The translations under genes were made by a program, and so were the position numbers. Positions 1 through 12,970 of a DNA stretch of 64,000 bases are shown piece by piece. The notes beneath the pieces are model-generated. The model saw only the letters and a program-made list of their open reading frames with translations, had not been told where the DNA came from and made no database searches. The stretch's first letter is position 1, and the number at the start of each line of letters is the position of its first letter. The DNA lies in contig NMRB01000385.1 of the NCBI GenBank assembly GCA_002633025.1, positions 337,715 through 401,714 on the forward strand, read 5' to 3'. The DNA is from Notospermus geniculatus (lineage: Eukaryota > Nemertea > Pilidiophora > Heteronemertea > Lineidae).

Positions 1-690
1 GTTTTTGATTTGACCTACTTTTCAAGGTCACAGAGGTCAAAGTTCGACAAAAGTGACGAACCTCTCACAGTTTGTTATTATTTCACCGAGCGACTTCATA
101 TTTTGCATAAACATGCATTGGAGGGGTACCTTTAAAAATACCAAGTTTCGGCCCGATTGGACATCCAGTATGGCCGCCAGGTGGCGTAACCTGAAAATCA
201 AGTAAGTGCTATTACTCAGGAACGGCTTGACGCAGAGGGCTCAAATTTGATATTTACCTCCATCTAGATGACCTTTACATGCACGTCAAATTTCAGCCTG
301 ATTTGACTTCAAACATGGCCACCAGGTGGCGTAACCCAAAAATCATCAAAGTGCTGTAACTCAGGAACGCCTTAACCCAAAGCGCTCCAATGTGCTAGGT
401 GGACCTCTGCAGATGACCTTTATGACCATGTGAAGTTTCGGCCCGATCGGACATCCAATATGGCCGCCAGGTGGCGTAACCCGAAAATCATCAAAGTGCT
501 GTAACTCAGGAACGACTCGACCCAAAGCACTCCAATGTGCTATGTGGTCCCCTGCAGATGACCTTTATGTGCATGTGAAGTTCCGGCCCGATCGAACATA
601 AAATATGGCGCCAGGTGGCATAACCCAAAAATCATCAAAGTTCTAGCTGGGAGTGACTTGACCGAGATTGCTCATGCCACTGATATGTAC
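1..690. repeat. Satellite array, about 145-bp unit
   Basis: Each unit carries tatggccgccaggtggcgta followed by a tcatcaaagtgctgtaactc block. The motif recurs at about 169, 314, 459 and 604. The first 63 bases match 58443-58505, showing the same leader precedes both arrays. No coding sequence. Confidence 0.9.
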
Positions 691-767
691 CTCCCTCTGT
701 CATTAGACTATTATGTCCAACCCGGTGAGCACATGGTCCATGGACCATTTCATTTTATTATTATTTT

Positions 768-866
768 GAAGGTGAAGGGTTCCAATCGCGAATATTTATC
801 CTTCGCGAATTCGTAGATCACCAAAATCGCGAACATTTAGCGTCGCGAAAATATCACGGTTTACAT
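768..866. repeat. Half copy of the cgcgaaaattt MITE family
   Basis: gggttccaatcgcgaatatt through cacggtttacatt matches the right part of the element at 5037-5247. The left terminus is missing. Confidence 0.65.
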
Positions 867-1348
867 TATCTATCTACAATTTTGTTTGTTTTATGTAAAG
901 ATATAATATTTATTATAATTTTTGGCTCCAATTTTCTGGTGTCAACAAAAATCCGTCCCTCATCAGACTGCTGCATACTGAGGTCTTCATCGTTCCCCAT
1001 GCGTTGCAGCCTCAAACGCGCCTTAGTAGTTGAGCACAGGCCAATTTTTGTCATTCTCGAAAAATAATTTACATAACCATAGGCCTATCACAGCGGTGTT
1101 CCACATTTGACGTCAGTTTGCTTCACAGATTGGCGGCGTTGCAGCGTTCCGGGAACATGGCATCAAGATGCTAATGAGGAGGCTATATAGGGTCCTTTTA
1201 AAATGATTTACAAAAACATTCCTGCTTGTAACCAGTTTGGATTGGCTGACAGAATTTTTGTGGTTACACATCATTGTATGGACACTACAAGGGTTTATTT
1301 CATTCTTCAATAAACAGTGTTATTCTTAAATTTTGTTGGTTTTGTTCA

Positions 1349-1459
1349 GGGACCGTATTCATAAAACAAATTAAATCTAAGTATGACACTTATCCTTTGT
1401 TCAACACAAAAGGTAAGTATTACACTTTGACTTACATGTATGTTTATGAATACGGACCC
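1349..1459. mobile_element. Foldback MITE with GGRCCGTATTC ends
   Basis: gggaccgtattcataaa and tttatgaatacggaccc are inverted arms of a 111-bp element. Its interior is unrelated to the other elements sharing these ends (36940-37054 and 60829-61248). Confidence 0.75.
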
Positions 1460-1824
1460 TGGTACGGATCCAGGGTTGACAGAAAGGGGGCGTAGCTCGA
1501 CGGAGGCTGCGGACAATGAAAGTGGGAAACCCAAATGGGGGGCCCTCCCCCAGAAAAATTTGACAATTTAAGTGCTTTTAGATGCATTTTCCTGGCATCT
1601 GAGAGCAAAATACTCGAATTTTTTATGTGATTGGATTTTTCTTGCTAAAAAAATCATTGCTTTGCCAAAAATAGGGCGGCGTACGTCCCTTCTGCCCCCT
1701 CTGGATCCGTGCCTGTTCGCTGAGAATGAGAGTCAGAAGTTTTACTATTTAGAAGCCTTGATTAGCTGGTGGTTATCTATTGCATTTACCCGGTCCCCCC
1801 CCCCCTCGATCAGGGGTCAACCAT

Positions 1825-1960
1825 ACCGCATCAAATTTAAGGCCTTTTTAAGGCCACTGAGTGAAAAAATTCTATAAGGCTTTTTAAGGCCTTAATTCTG
1901 AAAAACAAAAATTCCTGACTTTTAATGCTTTTTAAGGATCCGCGGGAGCCCTGGATTCAG
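1825..1960. repeat. Interspersed aaggcc-rich repeat
   Basis: Contains tcaaatttaaggcctttt, ccactgagtgaaaaaattct and atgctttttaaggatccgcg. Also at 34680-34771 and 44550-44682, where the interior is nearly the same. Confidence 0.75.
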
Positions 1961-2056
1961 ATCAATAGCCCCAGAGGTTACGAATCATGCCCTGCTAACG
2001 GACGGCGACGGCGACGACGGACATGACGACAACAGCTCACAGGTGAGCTAAAAAGC
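1945..2056. repeat. Terminal fragment of the gagctaaaaa repeat family
   Basis: Ends in ctcacaggtgagctaaaaag after a ccctgctaacggacggcgac block. The same end occurs at 19530-19620 and, inverted, at 57249-57330. Confidence 0.7.
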
Positions 2057-2411
2057 CAATAAAACACAATACACAGAAGACAAAATAGTGTTTATACAGT
2101 TTATTCATTGAAGTACTCTTTCAATACATGAACGAAATTACCTACTAAAATAATGTTATCCCACAGGATTAAAAGATGCCAAATCACCTGCTAATCCTGT
2201 TTGAATACTCATATCAACAGATTTTATACAAGGTTCCCCAAGGCAGTGGTGGCCCCATTACAAAAGGCGAGCAAGACCAGAAAAACACATCACCGAAAGA
2301 GGGCAGCACAGGGTATCATCACGTTAGAGAATTTAACCCTTAAAGTGACAAACTCAAGATTTTTTGCCGAAAAAAATTGATAAAAAATCACCGGCACAAA
2401 ATCTACACCAT

Positions 2412-3454
2412 TACTGAAGCTGAAAGGTTAAATGTGGTCCTGGGTACACCTATACCCAGGATAAATGTTGTATGACATTCAGAAGTACCAGTATACCAGG
2501 GTATACTTTGGTGTACTGAACTATACCCAACCATAAAGGAATCAACCATAAAGGTTCAACTGACAAATTTAGCATTTTCTAAATGTGGACAATATCCCTT
2601 TAAAACCCAACAGATTTGCATTCTGACGTTTCCATGTGATAGGCAGGACCCTTCTGCATATTCACTGCAAATTTTGTTGAATTCCGACTAGTTGATCTTA
2701 TGATACAAAAGGTCTGAATTAATGAGAACCCCACGAACGATGTGTGTTCAGGGTCATCGGTGTACATTTGAATAGGCTGACGTACATTTGTACATGGAAC
2801 ACTAATTGTGCTGAAAATAGCTCAGTTATCGTCAGAAATGGAATTCAAAGCGTCATGTTGGCAGGTTCATGTACCTCTTCACCACAAAAAAAGTTGAAGC
2901 TCGTGCCCATTACGTAAAGCCAAAATTCAGGCAGTGAGAGACATCTGGTGGCAACACAGGAAGTGTATCCCTCAGTAAGCTCATCGTTCGCAGTTAAACC
3001 TTTATGGTTGATTCCTTTATGACCCAACCTAATGTAACATACATGTGACAATGACTGTCTCCCGCTAAATCACTTGACAGATAGTTATGTCTGGGAAAAT
3101 TATGAATCCTGTGGTAACCAGCAATTTAAAGGAATTTTTCTCAACTGTTCCCATGAGGACATCAAAGTCTACAACGATGTCGGGAGTTGGCAAAAATTTG
3201 GTAAACGGAAGTATACACCCTTTCAGAAATACGGCGCTCAGTGTTCAGTGATGACGTCTAAGGGGGAATCTTTAGCCCCTTCCACTGCCATACAAAAGGT
3301 CTTCTGATGACGTGCAGAGGGAATAACTTAGTTCGAGCGCTGGCCGCTGAATTTCTGGAAAGGTGTATACCAAGGGTATAGTTCTGTCACACTTAATTTA
3401 TTCTGGGTATAGTTTAGATGTACCCAGGACAACATTTACCCTTTCAGCAATACT
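2412..3454. mobile_element. About 1-kb element with long inverted repeats
   Basis: Left ctgaaaggttaaatgtggtc with a tgggtacacctatacccagg block faces right tgtacccaggacaacattta followed by ccctttcag. Inner arms with aaccataaaggaatcaacca near 2530 and 3020 extend the inversion. A related element lies at 52700-53105. No transposase was recognised. Confidence 0.7.
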
Positions 3455-3775
3455 GAATTGGCCCCTCCAACATAGTCCAATGAGCTGTATTTCAGTCAAT
3501 GGGAGACCTTTCTGCCATTAGAAACCACCACCAGTTAATGGCCCTAGAACGTCAAGGGGCAGATCCACGGTTTTGGAAAAGAGGGGGCGCTACTGTAACT
3601 GTGCTAGAAACATTGAAATCTGCGGTGAATTTCAATGATTTGCTCCAAATTTCAGAACTTCACGGTCATTTACAGATTTGTTGGCAGAAAGGGGGGCCGT
3701 GCGCTGGGTGCGTGCCCCCTGGATCCGTGCCTGACGTCAGACAAGTTTATATCACAGACGTAAGCCACGCCCTTT

Positions 3776-3908
3776 AGGCTTCCCTTACATAGAAGTATTC
3801 GGTATACGAAAACGCCGGTTAACAAAGGCATTCCGAGGATTCACCACCATGAAGACATTGTAAACCGGTGTTTTCGTATACCGTATACTTCGATGTAAAG
3901 GAAGCCTT
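3776..3908. mobile_element. Foldback MITE
   Basis: Arms aggcttcccttacatagaag + tattcggtatacgaaaac and their inverse at 3863-3908 pair over about 45 bp. Confidence 0.75.
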
Positions 3909-4130
3909 ACTTACGTACGTTGGGGCGCACACTTCCTATCTGTGACGTCAAAGTTTGTGTTGTTCTAGGACTGCTCACTGATGGTGGCTTTTAACAGCAA
4001 TAAAGTCTCCAATCACCCTTAAAATGTCTTGGCCGTGATCGCTTCACACGTTTTTAGCCGTTTTGAGTGTTTGTGAACTTCAAACCCAAGGATCATTGCC
4101 TCTGGTACCGTACTCAGTCAGGAGACAGAC

Positions 4131-4520
4131 GGGCAATTCCACGGTCATGGATGTGACATATTTTCACTTATTCAGTGCTGTCTCCGCAACTTTTGAAACC
4201 ACAGAAAGATGTAATACCCTGCATCATGTCAGGCTCTTGTCCTTCTGTGCCCCTGGTATGAATTAAGTTTGTTGTGATTCATAATTAGTGCACTGTTTGC
4301 TAATTAGTTGCGTCACGGACGTGACATCGCAAAGGTCATGCAACTAATTAGCAGACAGTGCACTAATTATGAATCACAACAAACTTAATTCATACCAGGG
4401 GCATAGAAGGACAAGAGCCTGACTTGATGCAGGGTATTACATCTTTCTGTGGTTTCAAAATTTGCGGAGACAGCACTGAATAAGTGAAAATATGTCACAC
4501 CCATGACCGTGGAATTGCCC
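4131..4520. mobile_element. hAT-like palindromic MITE with 8-bp target duplication
   Basis: Arms of about 190 bp begin gggcaattccacggtcatgg and end in the exact inverse. The element is flanked by agacagac at 4123-4130 and 4521-4528. An 8-bp duplication is typical of hAT transposons (family knowledge). A one-arm relative lies at 30750-30998. Confidence 0.85.
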
Positions 4521-5036
4521 AGACAGACATCAACATGTAAGTGGCAGAGCTGCCACAAGCGGCAGAGGCAAAATAATGTGATAGGATACCCACAAGTGCT
4601 GCCCTCTTTCGTAGTTAAGCCTAAGCAACTTTATAGCACAGGATATGTTCCTGGCTGCCCATAGAGAATACATGACACACCTCAGTCATGTGAAGCACGT
4701 TAGTAATTTACAGGCATTAGTGGTGATCATCCTATGACACTGGACAGAACAAAGTCATTTTTGTTTCATGAAGTGCATGAAGTGCTCAAGCCAACTTATG
4801 GTCAAATTTTCCATACAATTTTTTGCCCTTACTGCACCTACCGGTACTTAAAGCTCCTTAGAACTGAATTTTATGGTATTTTCGAAGTGTTACGAGAATG
4901 CATGTAGAGGTATCATAGCCTCGTGAAGGTCCCCAAAATGCTTGCATGATATGCATGTACTTCGAAGTATCAAGCCGTAGTTTTCAGCACACATTGAAAC
5001 AACTGCAGGCAAAGCTCTCATGTACATGTATTCAGA

Positions 5037-5247
5037 TACTGTAAAATGTGAAATTTTCGCACTGCTAAATGTTCGCGATTTTGGGGGGTCTACGAATTCG
5101 CGAAGAATAATTTTCGCGATTGGAACCCTTCAGCTTCAAAAAATCTCAAGAACTTGCGATTTTCGCGTGATTTATGTTCACGTTTTGACCCTCGAGCGTG
5201 AAAATCGCGAAAATAAAACGCACGCGAAAATTTCACGGCTTACATTA
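5037..5247. mobile_element. cgcgaaaattt MITE
   Basis: Starts tactgtaaaatgtgaaattt and ends cgaaaatttcacggcttaca, with repeated cgcgaa/ttcgcg words between. Copies at 9718-9951 and 52433-52662. Confidence 0.75.
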
Positions 5248-5397
5248 CATTGTACAGCATAGTACATTTTACACTACACTAATGTCAGAGGACGTAAGGA
5301 CTTTCTGGATCCAATGCAGTGTGGCTTTAAGTGTCTATTGAGCATCAGCACTCAACCATTACGCATTATGGCGACTCCGTTTTTCCTCAATGATATT

Positions 5398-5632
5398 CAG
5401 TACAGGTCACAATTGACATCCCTATATTCACGCAAGTTACGCGTAACTCACTCGTAACTTTACGCAACAACTCATGAGCTATGTTACACGTAACTTACGA
5501 AGTGAGTTACACGAATTTCGCTAGCTACGCAGTGATTTACGAGGCGAGTTACGTGAAACCAAAGCCGTGAGTTACGCGTAACTTAGAGTTACTTACGCGA
5601 AGCCGTAGGGGTGTCAATTGTGACCTGTACTG
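5398..5632. mobile_element. Tc1-like foldback MITE
   Basis: Ends cagtacaggtcacaattgac and inverse gtcaattgtgacctgtactg; the interior is filled with gttacgcgtaact-like palindromes. A paralogue at 18101-18367 is flanked by TA on both sides. Confidence 0.8.
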
Positions 5633-6717
5633 TATATGTACAATCTGTAATTGAGAAAATAGAACCTGTCCCAAAAGTGACATGGATGACGACCACTGCC
5701 TAACTTTACCACAACCAGCACATCTGTGACATATACAAGTAAATGATACTCAGAATTAGAAACTTGAGTTTAATACCTACGTGTATCAAAAACAATTTTA
5801 AAGTTCAAGCCCCACCCAAGGACTCTTATACCAAACAATGATTTCACCCTGATACAACACATGTGGATTTTTAAGACAAAAGGGGCCGACACACGGACAA
5901 TATTATTGCACAATGGGCCTAAAATAGGGCATGTGTTTTCTGGTGTGATGGGTAGAAGAAAGATTGGCAAAAAAATGGCCCATTTTGATCCTCATAGGCC
6001 TATTGTGCAATAATATTGACTGTGTGTGGCCGCTTTAAGGTCTCCATTCATTTGCGCGTTTTACGCTGCGTTGTGCAGTATAAATCATTTATTTTTTCCC
6101 GCCACGCAACCTCCATACAATAAATGGGCCCATCTGATAGTAACTGTACCACAACCCAGAAAAGTGTGTGGAGGCCTTTTTTATGAGGGCCAGCAAAACA
6201 GCATTTTTATATGACTCCCCGAAAACACTGATTTTGTGAACCTCGCAAACACAAATTTTGTACTTACATGTAGGCCTATATGCCGCTGACAAAATGTCAA
6301 AACCGTCTTGGTGGCATTAATTAAAATTTTATAGTAACCGGTAAACCATCAAGACAGCCGAAACGTGGAATTTGAAAAGAAATCTAGGACAGGGCCTAGA
6401 TCAGTATGAGTAACTGAGCTTTTATACTCTATACTCAATCTAAATCTGGCAAGCACATCAGAGGAGTACCCTAGGCCTAGTTTGTCATCCAATTCAGCCA
6501 CCGCATGACCAATAACACTGGGAACTGGAGAGTGAACATAAGCATTTTTTAGAATGATCAGCCAAATCGGAGAATATTATAATCCAGGCCTAAGCCTGAA
6601 ATGACAATTGCGATATGGAGTTCATAATTCTTGATATCAGTCGAAACCCATGCAGATAAATTCTGTACAAAAATAGCTCATACCAACACCCTAACAACAT
6701 AAAGTATGATTCAACAT

Positions 6718-6986
6718 AAAGTATGATTCACCCTAACTTCAACATCGGCGAAGTGCCAAACTTGGAAATGTGCACAGGTCAGTGGTAAATAATCCATGTA
6801 ATGTCGCAGTTACCTAATGATGTTAGGGTAACTTGGTTTACTTTCCATGAGCCTATAGCAAATCCAAGGTTGTCTCAGTCAACTGGTAAATACTGTGGTT
6901 TGTGGTTTAATCATTGTGTTCACTTTATGGTGTCTGTTGCACAGGCCTGGCACTTTGCCCATATTGAAGTTCGGGCGAATCATACT
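6718..6986. mobile_element. TIR MITE (aaagtatgattcaccctaac family)
   Basis: About 40-bp inverted ends: aaagtatgattcaccctaac + ttcaacat at left, and the inverse with tgaagttcgggcgaatcata at right. A second copy at 29638-29898 is clearly homologous throughout. Confidence 0.8.
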
Positions 6987-7134
6987 ATACTGAAGAATCC
7001 ATTTACTAATACCAGGCCAGGGCTGATGAGTGGTAAAATTGAAATATTTTCTAAGAATAATTACACACAGCATGTAATGTCCTTTACACTTTAAGAAGGG
7101 ATTTTTGCACTCATCTTTAATACTTGCCGATTGT

Positions 7135-7574
7135 GGGTGTATTCGAATCCCTGTTCTCATCTGCACCTGAACAGGCCGAGAACAAGTAAAGTGTTCTCGA
7201 GTCTCGAATAGGAAAGTGCAGGTTGCTATGGTTTCACTTCCGGCGTCAATACGGCGGCCTAAAAACCCCAAGGTTTTTCAAGAATACTTCCAAAATATTC
7301 AGTTTAGAATAAGAATAAGGATATGTCATTCATGTCATTTCTGCTTGCTCCTAAACCTCGAATAATTACACTATGATCTGACAAAAAATATTTATAAAGT
7401 TGCCGCCAGTGTCCGCCATCTTTGTTCTCGACTGTTCCCGTCTGCACCACCAGCTGAGGTGGTGTGAGATTCGGGAACAGGAACACGTTCCCGAACGCGT
7501 TCTCCGCTGTTCAACTCTTCCAGAACACCGTTCTCTGCACCAGAACACTTAAGAACAGTGAGTCGAATACACCC
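7135..7574. mobile_element. TIR element with gggtgtattcgaa ends
   Basis: gggtgtattcgaatccctgt at left and cagtgagtcgaatacaccc at right. The interior contains several gaacac/gtgttc palindromes around 7440-7560. Confidence 0.65.
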
Positions 7575-7789
7575 TGTGGTGAACAAAAACCACCTAAACC
7601 CACAATAGGAGCTGTCAGTGAGTTGACCAATAGGTGTCACTACGGCCCAATTCAATGCATATAACGGACCCATTCATTCTTGATGGAGCACCAATCAAGA
7701 GAAGTGTCTTTTGTATTGGTCCGCTAGAACTGTGCTGCCATCTTTTGGCAATAGGCGCAGCTGACTGCTCCTATTACATCGTCCATCAC

Positions 7790-8280
7790 ACCTACTCTTC
7801 ATTCCACAACCACTTGGTGCACGGTTTTTGGCTGTTATTTCCACATCTGACAACGGCTGGGTCAAATTTGACATACCATACATCAATCGATTTGTCTTTT
7901 TTGTTGCTTTTTACCCTAAAAACATGACATAAAGTAATTCTTTTACCAACATGACCAATCACATTCGTGTTTAAGGGCGAAATGGTGGCCACTTTGAAAT
8001 GATGCAATGATGAATTTTGCGATGCACTGCGTCATTTCAAAATGGCCACCATTTCGGCCGTCAACACAAACTGTGATTTGTGAAGGAACTTTGATTTGTG
8101 AAGGAACTTTTTTCTGTCACGTTTTGCGGGAAAATGACAGTGATGATGGCTGTAGCGCCAAAAAAGACAAATCTATTGATGTACGGTATGTCAAATTCGG
8201 CCCAGCCGTTGCGGAGCTATCGTTGATAAACCTCGCGCCACTCGGAACTGGAATGGAGAGTAGGTGTGGCCTCTGACAGT
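7790..8280. mobile_element. Inverted-repeat element related to 32187-32637
   Basis: Contains gaaatggtggccactttgaa and its inverse close together (7979-8058), plus ctcattcca/gcgccactcggaactggaatg ends. Shares the gatttgtc...gacaaatc and gggtcaaatttgacatacca blocks with the later copy. Confidence 0.65.
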
Positions 8281-9700
8281 AGTAAAGTCCCCCAGTACAA
8301 GATATTATTTCCTCATCACCACAAATACAGATAAATTAGGTAAAAAACCTCTGCTTTCAGCAGAACTTGCTCAGTTCTTCCCCACGTCCCTTATTCAAAA
8401 CACGACTGATAAATATTGAACCCGACATGCTGGTGATTGACACATAAAAAACATACAATGCCTAATCAAATAAAATGTTAATTAGGAAAATAATTAAGAA
8501 TGATTACATCTACAGGTGAAGAAATATACACGGTGGTGATAGAATTTTTATTTCTACATGTAGGGGCCTACTTTAAAGCCCCACAGTATTGAATTTTACT
8601 GGATTTTCAAAGTGTTGGGAGAATGCTGGTCGAGGTCTCATAGCATCGTGAAGGTCCCCAAAATGCCTACCCGATGCGTATTTCCGAGAACCAAGGCCTA
8701 TTTTTCAGCACACAATGAAAAAATCTGCAGGGAGGGCTCTAATGTATTCAGATGGAGCGCAGTACATTTTACACGTCGTGGCGTCGTGCACTGACGTCAA
8801 GAATCGCGGCGATGATTTGCGTTTTTCAGATTCAATACAGTGGGGCTTTAACAGGGTGGGGCCTAGGATTTCAACTAATTCTGTGTAATTCACCATAACA
8901 TATATTGAAATATACAGCACCTTTCCTTTTGAGAACAAAGCGTGGGAACGCTACCGGTTGACATCATGTTGACTCCATCATGTCCATATCCAAAGAACAG
9001 TAAGGCCTAGAAAAATAAATTGTGTGTTTCTGGTCATCGACGATTTCCAAAAACCGAGGGTCGGACGGTCAAGATTTTTTTTGAAATTTTTTTAATTTTC
9101 TGTTGTTGGTACAGATAATTTTATTGCAGCTACAGGGATTATACTAAAGGTTATCTAGAAGCCAGGAACAGCCTCAAAAGCTGCTCCGGCATCCATGCCT
9201 AAAGGCCTAGAGAGCAAAAGAGATTAATTTTGATGGATGTGATGCATTTTTGTGAGAAAAAAAAAGTTTGTTTCCTGGCCAGTCAGAATTTTTGAGGGTC
9301 GGTCGGAAAATTACAAATGACCGGAAACACAAAATTTTTTTTCTAGGCCTATTATACCATTTGAACTGGATGTGATGGCCTTCAATGTTCAGCTAGTCGT
9401 ACACAGAGGAAGCTAGGGCCTATGTAGAATTCGGACTTTCCTCATGTTAGATGCAATAAAGTCATTCAACCACTATACAGTGGAGCAAGTCCACGGTGTC
9501 GGATGTGACATGTTTTCACTTTCACAAATCAATGTAGAGCAGTAGGAAACCAGTGTGCCCAGAAAAAAACCTGCGCTGTCAGGAGAGTGGATCCAGAGAT
9601 GCCAACCTAAAAATTTGGCTGTCTTTTTTTTTTCCTAAATTTTGGCCATCTGTCAGTAGTTTTAGGGCTGCTGTCAGTAGTGAAGCATTTTAGTAAAACT
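8281..9700. other. No gene or clear element seen
   Basis: Non-coding, AT-rich text. 8580-8850 resembles 4850-5000 (cagcacacattgaaa and gtgaaggtccccaaaatgc), a decayed repeat pair. Confidence 0.6.
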
Positions 9701-9717
9701 CAAACTTTTGAAGTGAA

Positions 9718-9951
9718 TACTGTAAAGCAAGATAATTTCACGGCTGGAAATTTTCGCGAATCAACAATTATAGACATATTCGCGGCAAGATATTTTCGCG
9801 AGTCTCTGCCATTTTTTCAGTTTTTTTTTCACGGACCATATTTATCACTTGCGTGTACTCATATTCACGCCAGGAAATTTTCGTGTCTCATACACTCTCG
9901 CGAAATTCGCGAAAATATCCTGCACGCGAAATTTTCCTGCTTTACTGTAAA
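9718..9951. mobile_element. cgcgaaaattt MITE
   Basis: tactgtaaagcaagataatt at left and its inverse ending gctttactgtaa at right. Closest relative of the copy at 52433-52662. Confidence 0.8.
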
Positions 9952-10186
9952 CTAGTCTAATAATGCATGGATTGCCATTGGAACACGTGGAAATGGTGAT
10001 GATACTCCTCCGCAGGAATCGATGACAGCGCCCTCGGAATCCCCGCTTTGGCGGGATTTTGAACTAAACATTGTTTAGTTCAGGATATGGCCGCGGTGGC
10101 GCTGCGATCGCCTTGGATTGAGCGCTGACAAAGGACGGGAATTGAAGTTCACGGTGTTTTTTTACTTCATTTTTGTTTTCAACGTA

Positions 10187-10447
10187 CAGTACGTTGCACA
10201 ATTGACCTCCCTTCCGTGCCATCCGCGTACTACATGCAGCGTCATGCACGTACCGTCCTCGTATCTTCCGAGGACGTGGCACAGCGTCATGGAAGGCATG
10301 CAGTGAAGACGTAACGTCATTCACCCGACGTCACGCAACAGAGACACGTGACGTACCCGTACCATACGCGATGAACTGAAGCCTACCTTCCTCGTCATGT
10401 ACGGGGAAGGTACGCGGATTTAGGGAGGTCAATTGTGCCAGGTACTG
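10187..10447. mobile_element. Tc1-like foldback MITE, cagtac..tggcacaattg type
   Basis: Left cagtacgttgcacaattgac, right the inverse of cagtacctggcacaattgac, flanked by TA on both sides. Interior is gacgt/acgtc-rich and unlike the 5398 and 18101 elements. Confidence 0.8.
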
Positions 10448-11142
10448 TAATTAACATTTTTTACGACGTAGTATCGTAATGGGTGGCCAAAATGCGGAGA
10501 AAATATGGCGAAAAACGTAGGGTTGGCATCCCTGGTGGATCCTGCCTTTTTACTCACTGGGGTGGAATCTGCAACCTCAGAGGTGATAGGCACCTCTTTT
10601 TTCACTTCACCAATTCGACAGTCCAATCATTTTGCTATGATCTATACCGGGTAACCAAGTTTAATACAGAGTATAAAATCTTTTCGCGACCAGACCAAAA
10701 CTGTTATAAAATTGAAAGGAATCTTTAAAATAATGCTCTATATGAACAGCTCACCACAGCCACTGCAACGAAACTAAAACTTACCAACAACCTTAAAAAG
10801 GTCTAACATGTCTGAAGCGATGACACTTAAAAATGCCTTAAACGGTACCCTTTTTCTCTCCATAAAGTCACGTTTCCACTACAGGGTATACCGTCGGGGT
10901 TTGCCACAAGCTGTGTGGTTTTCACAGCGTTTTGGAGAATCCTACATGGCTTAACCACGGTCTTATGAAGTAAGAAGAACACCCCTATATAACCAGGTTG
11001 ACAAACGGCACAAATGTCGGATGAAAAGATCAGTCAAATTTGGTCAAATCATAAGTTCCAGTTGTCCACTGTATACGTCAGCGGGAACATTAAAGTATGA
11101 ACTTTTTTAATACACAACTTTTGAAATGAATTGATAACCAAA

Positions 11143-11368
11143 AAGATGGTTTTGCAACCTTTTTCGGCGGCCCCGATCGGAAGACGGTTTCTTCCGGACA
11201 AATTGGCAGTACATTGTGTACTTCCTCTCATTGCGTTAACACAGGCTGCGTGCGCGAGACTGCTTGGTGAGACTGCTTTTGCAGTCTCACCAAGCCGATT
11301 TGTCCGGTAGAAACCCTCTTCGGAACGGGGCCACCGAAAAAGGCTGCAAAATCATCTTTTTGGATCAT
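11143..11368. mobile_element. Palindromic element with perfect central hairpin
   Basis: The centre, 11262-11295, is a perfect 15-bp stem (gcttggtgagactgc) with a tttt loop. Outer arms with gatttgtccgg and ccgaaaaaggctgcaaaa pair with the left flank at lower identity. Confidence 0.7.
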
Positions 11369-11983
11369 TAGGAGCGCTTGGGGGACGCAGTGATATCATT
11401 TCATTACATGACGTTGCCGACGTCACGGATGACGCAACGGAAATCCCGATGACGTCGTTACGTCAAAAGATGTAAACAGCATTGTTATTTTCGTTAATAT
11501 CTTGATATTAGGAAAACATGTCATATCAATATTTGGGCTTTGTAAGGACACTTCCCAGGTCTGTCTGCAATAGCATGTGCATACCAACTTTGGCGGTGGT
11601 TGAGAACATCTTGAACACACCCATCCACACACAAACTCTTCTCAAATTTTATTATGACATGTATGATGCCTGTGAAAACCATGTCGCTCACTGCAAACCG
11701 TGGTGAAAAACGCTGTTGTGGAAACGGGCTTTCAGGTCTGATGTTTGGTCATTTCATAAGAGGAAAAAACAGCGTAGAAAACCAGTGGGGTTACAAACTC
11801 ATGGAAATACATGTATGTACAAAATCATCTTCAGAATATCCACTCACCTGCACTTGCAGGGTATGCCTTACGTTCATTGCAGTCCAATCCACTTAGGGTA
11901 GACATTTTTGCACTGGTTTTACTTTGTCATTTGCAGAACCAGAAAACCACATTAAGGGCAGGAAATGTCACGTGAGAGCCTAG

Positions 11984-12336
11984 AACTCCCTCCGCAGTTG
12001 CGACCCGTGCCCTCTTAGTTTTACCCGCTCTCCACAACTGCTTCACTTTGTAAAATTCGCCGCCTTTGGTCAACAGATGGTGCTGAGAGAGTCGACCAAT
12101 GAGAGCACCGAGCAACCAAGCTGGCCTGAGACACTTTTTCATTGGCTGAGCAGATCATGTGATCTATGGTAGCACAAGAAATCCATTGCCAACGGGCCAG
12201 AGTTGTGAAAGCAGCGTGTGAATCTCGCGCCATCTGTTGACCAAATGCGGCGACTTCAACATGTTCTATGAAGTGAAGCAGTTGTGGATGAGCGGGTAAA
12301 CCGAAGGGGGCGCGGTACACAACTGCGTAGGGAGTT
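11984..12336. mobile_element. TIR MITE (aactccctccgcagttg)
   Basis: Ends aactccctccgcagttg and caactgcgtagggagtt; inner arms carry ctccacaactgcttcacttt and its inverse. Copy at 15687-16286. Confidence 0.8.
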
Positions 12337-12470
12337 TAGAGAGAGCCGTATTCGCGAAAATATGATTAGCCTACTGGTTGGAAAGACCACATCTGCAATG
12401 ATCGGTTGATTACGGACTTCAGCGAGAGTAAAATTGGATGCATTTGTGGTTTTTCTGGACTGCAAAAGAC

Positions 12471-12970
12471 AATAGCCCCATTTACACTGAGGGAAAATAA
12501 CCATGCTGGGACCGGTCCGAGCAGGGATCACCCAAAAAATAGCAAGTGTAAACGGGACAAGCATGCCAGGAACGATTCCGAACCGAACCGTGCTGAGACC
12601 ACCAGTTGGAGGTGGTCTCTGACCGGTCCGAGCACGGATCGGTTCGATAACACTGCCGTGTAAACGGTCACCGATATCAGCACGGTTGCTAAATTGTGTT
12701 CTGCACATGCACGAATTATGAATGACATCATTAGCGGGAATTTCTGAGTGATTTTGCATGGAGGCATCCATCTTCTTGTTGCTGTCGTTCAATTTTCGTA
12801 CCTCCGAATGACTGAACTGACTGGAGAGTTCGTGGCACAGATAAATTCCCCGCCAACTTGGCTCGGTTCCCTGTGCTAATGTAAAACGGGGCAGATCGCC
12901 AGATGACCAAGCGGGCCGGGACCGGTCCGAGCACGGATCACTTTTTACGTGACCAGTGTAAACAAGGCTA
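12471..12970. mobile_element. Inverted-repeat element with accggtccgagcacggatc arms
   Basis: Ends atagccccatttacactg and the inverse of ttagccttgtttacactg. The motif accggtccgagcacggatca recurs in several places inside. Confidence 0.6.
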
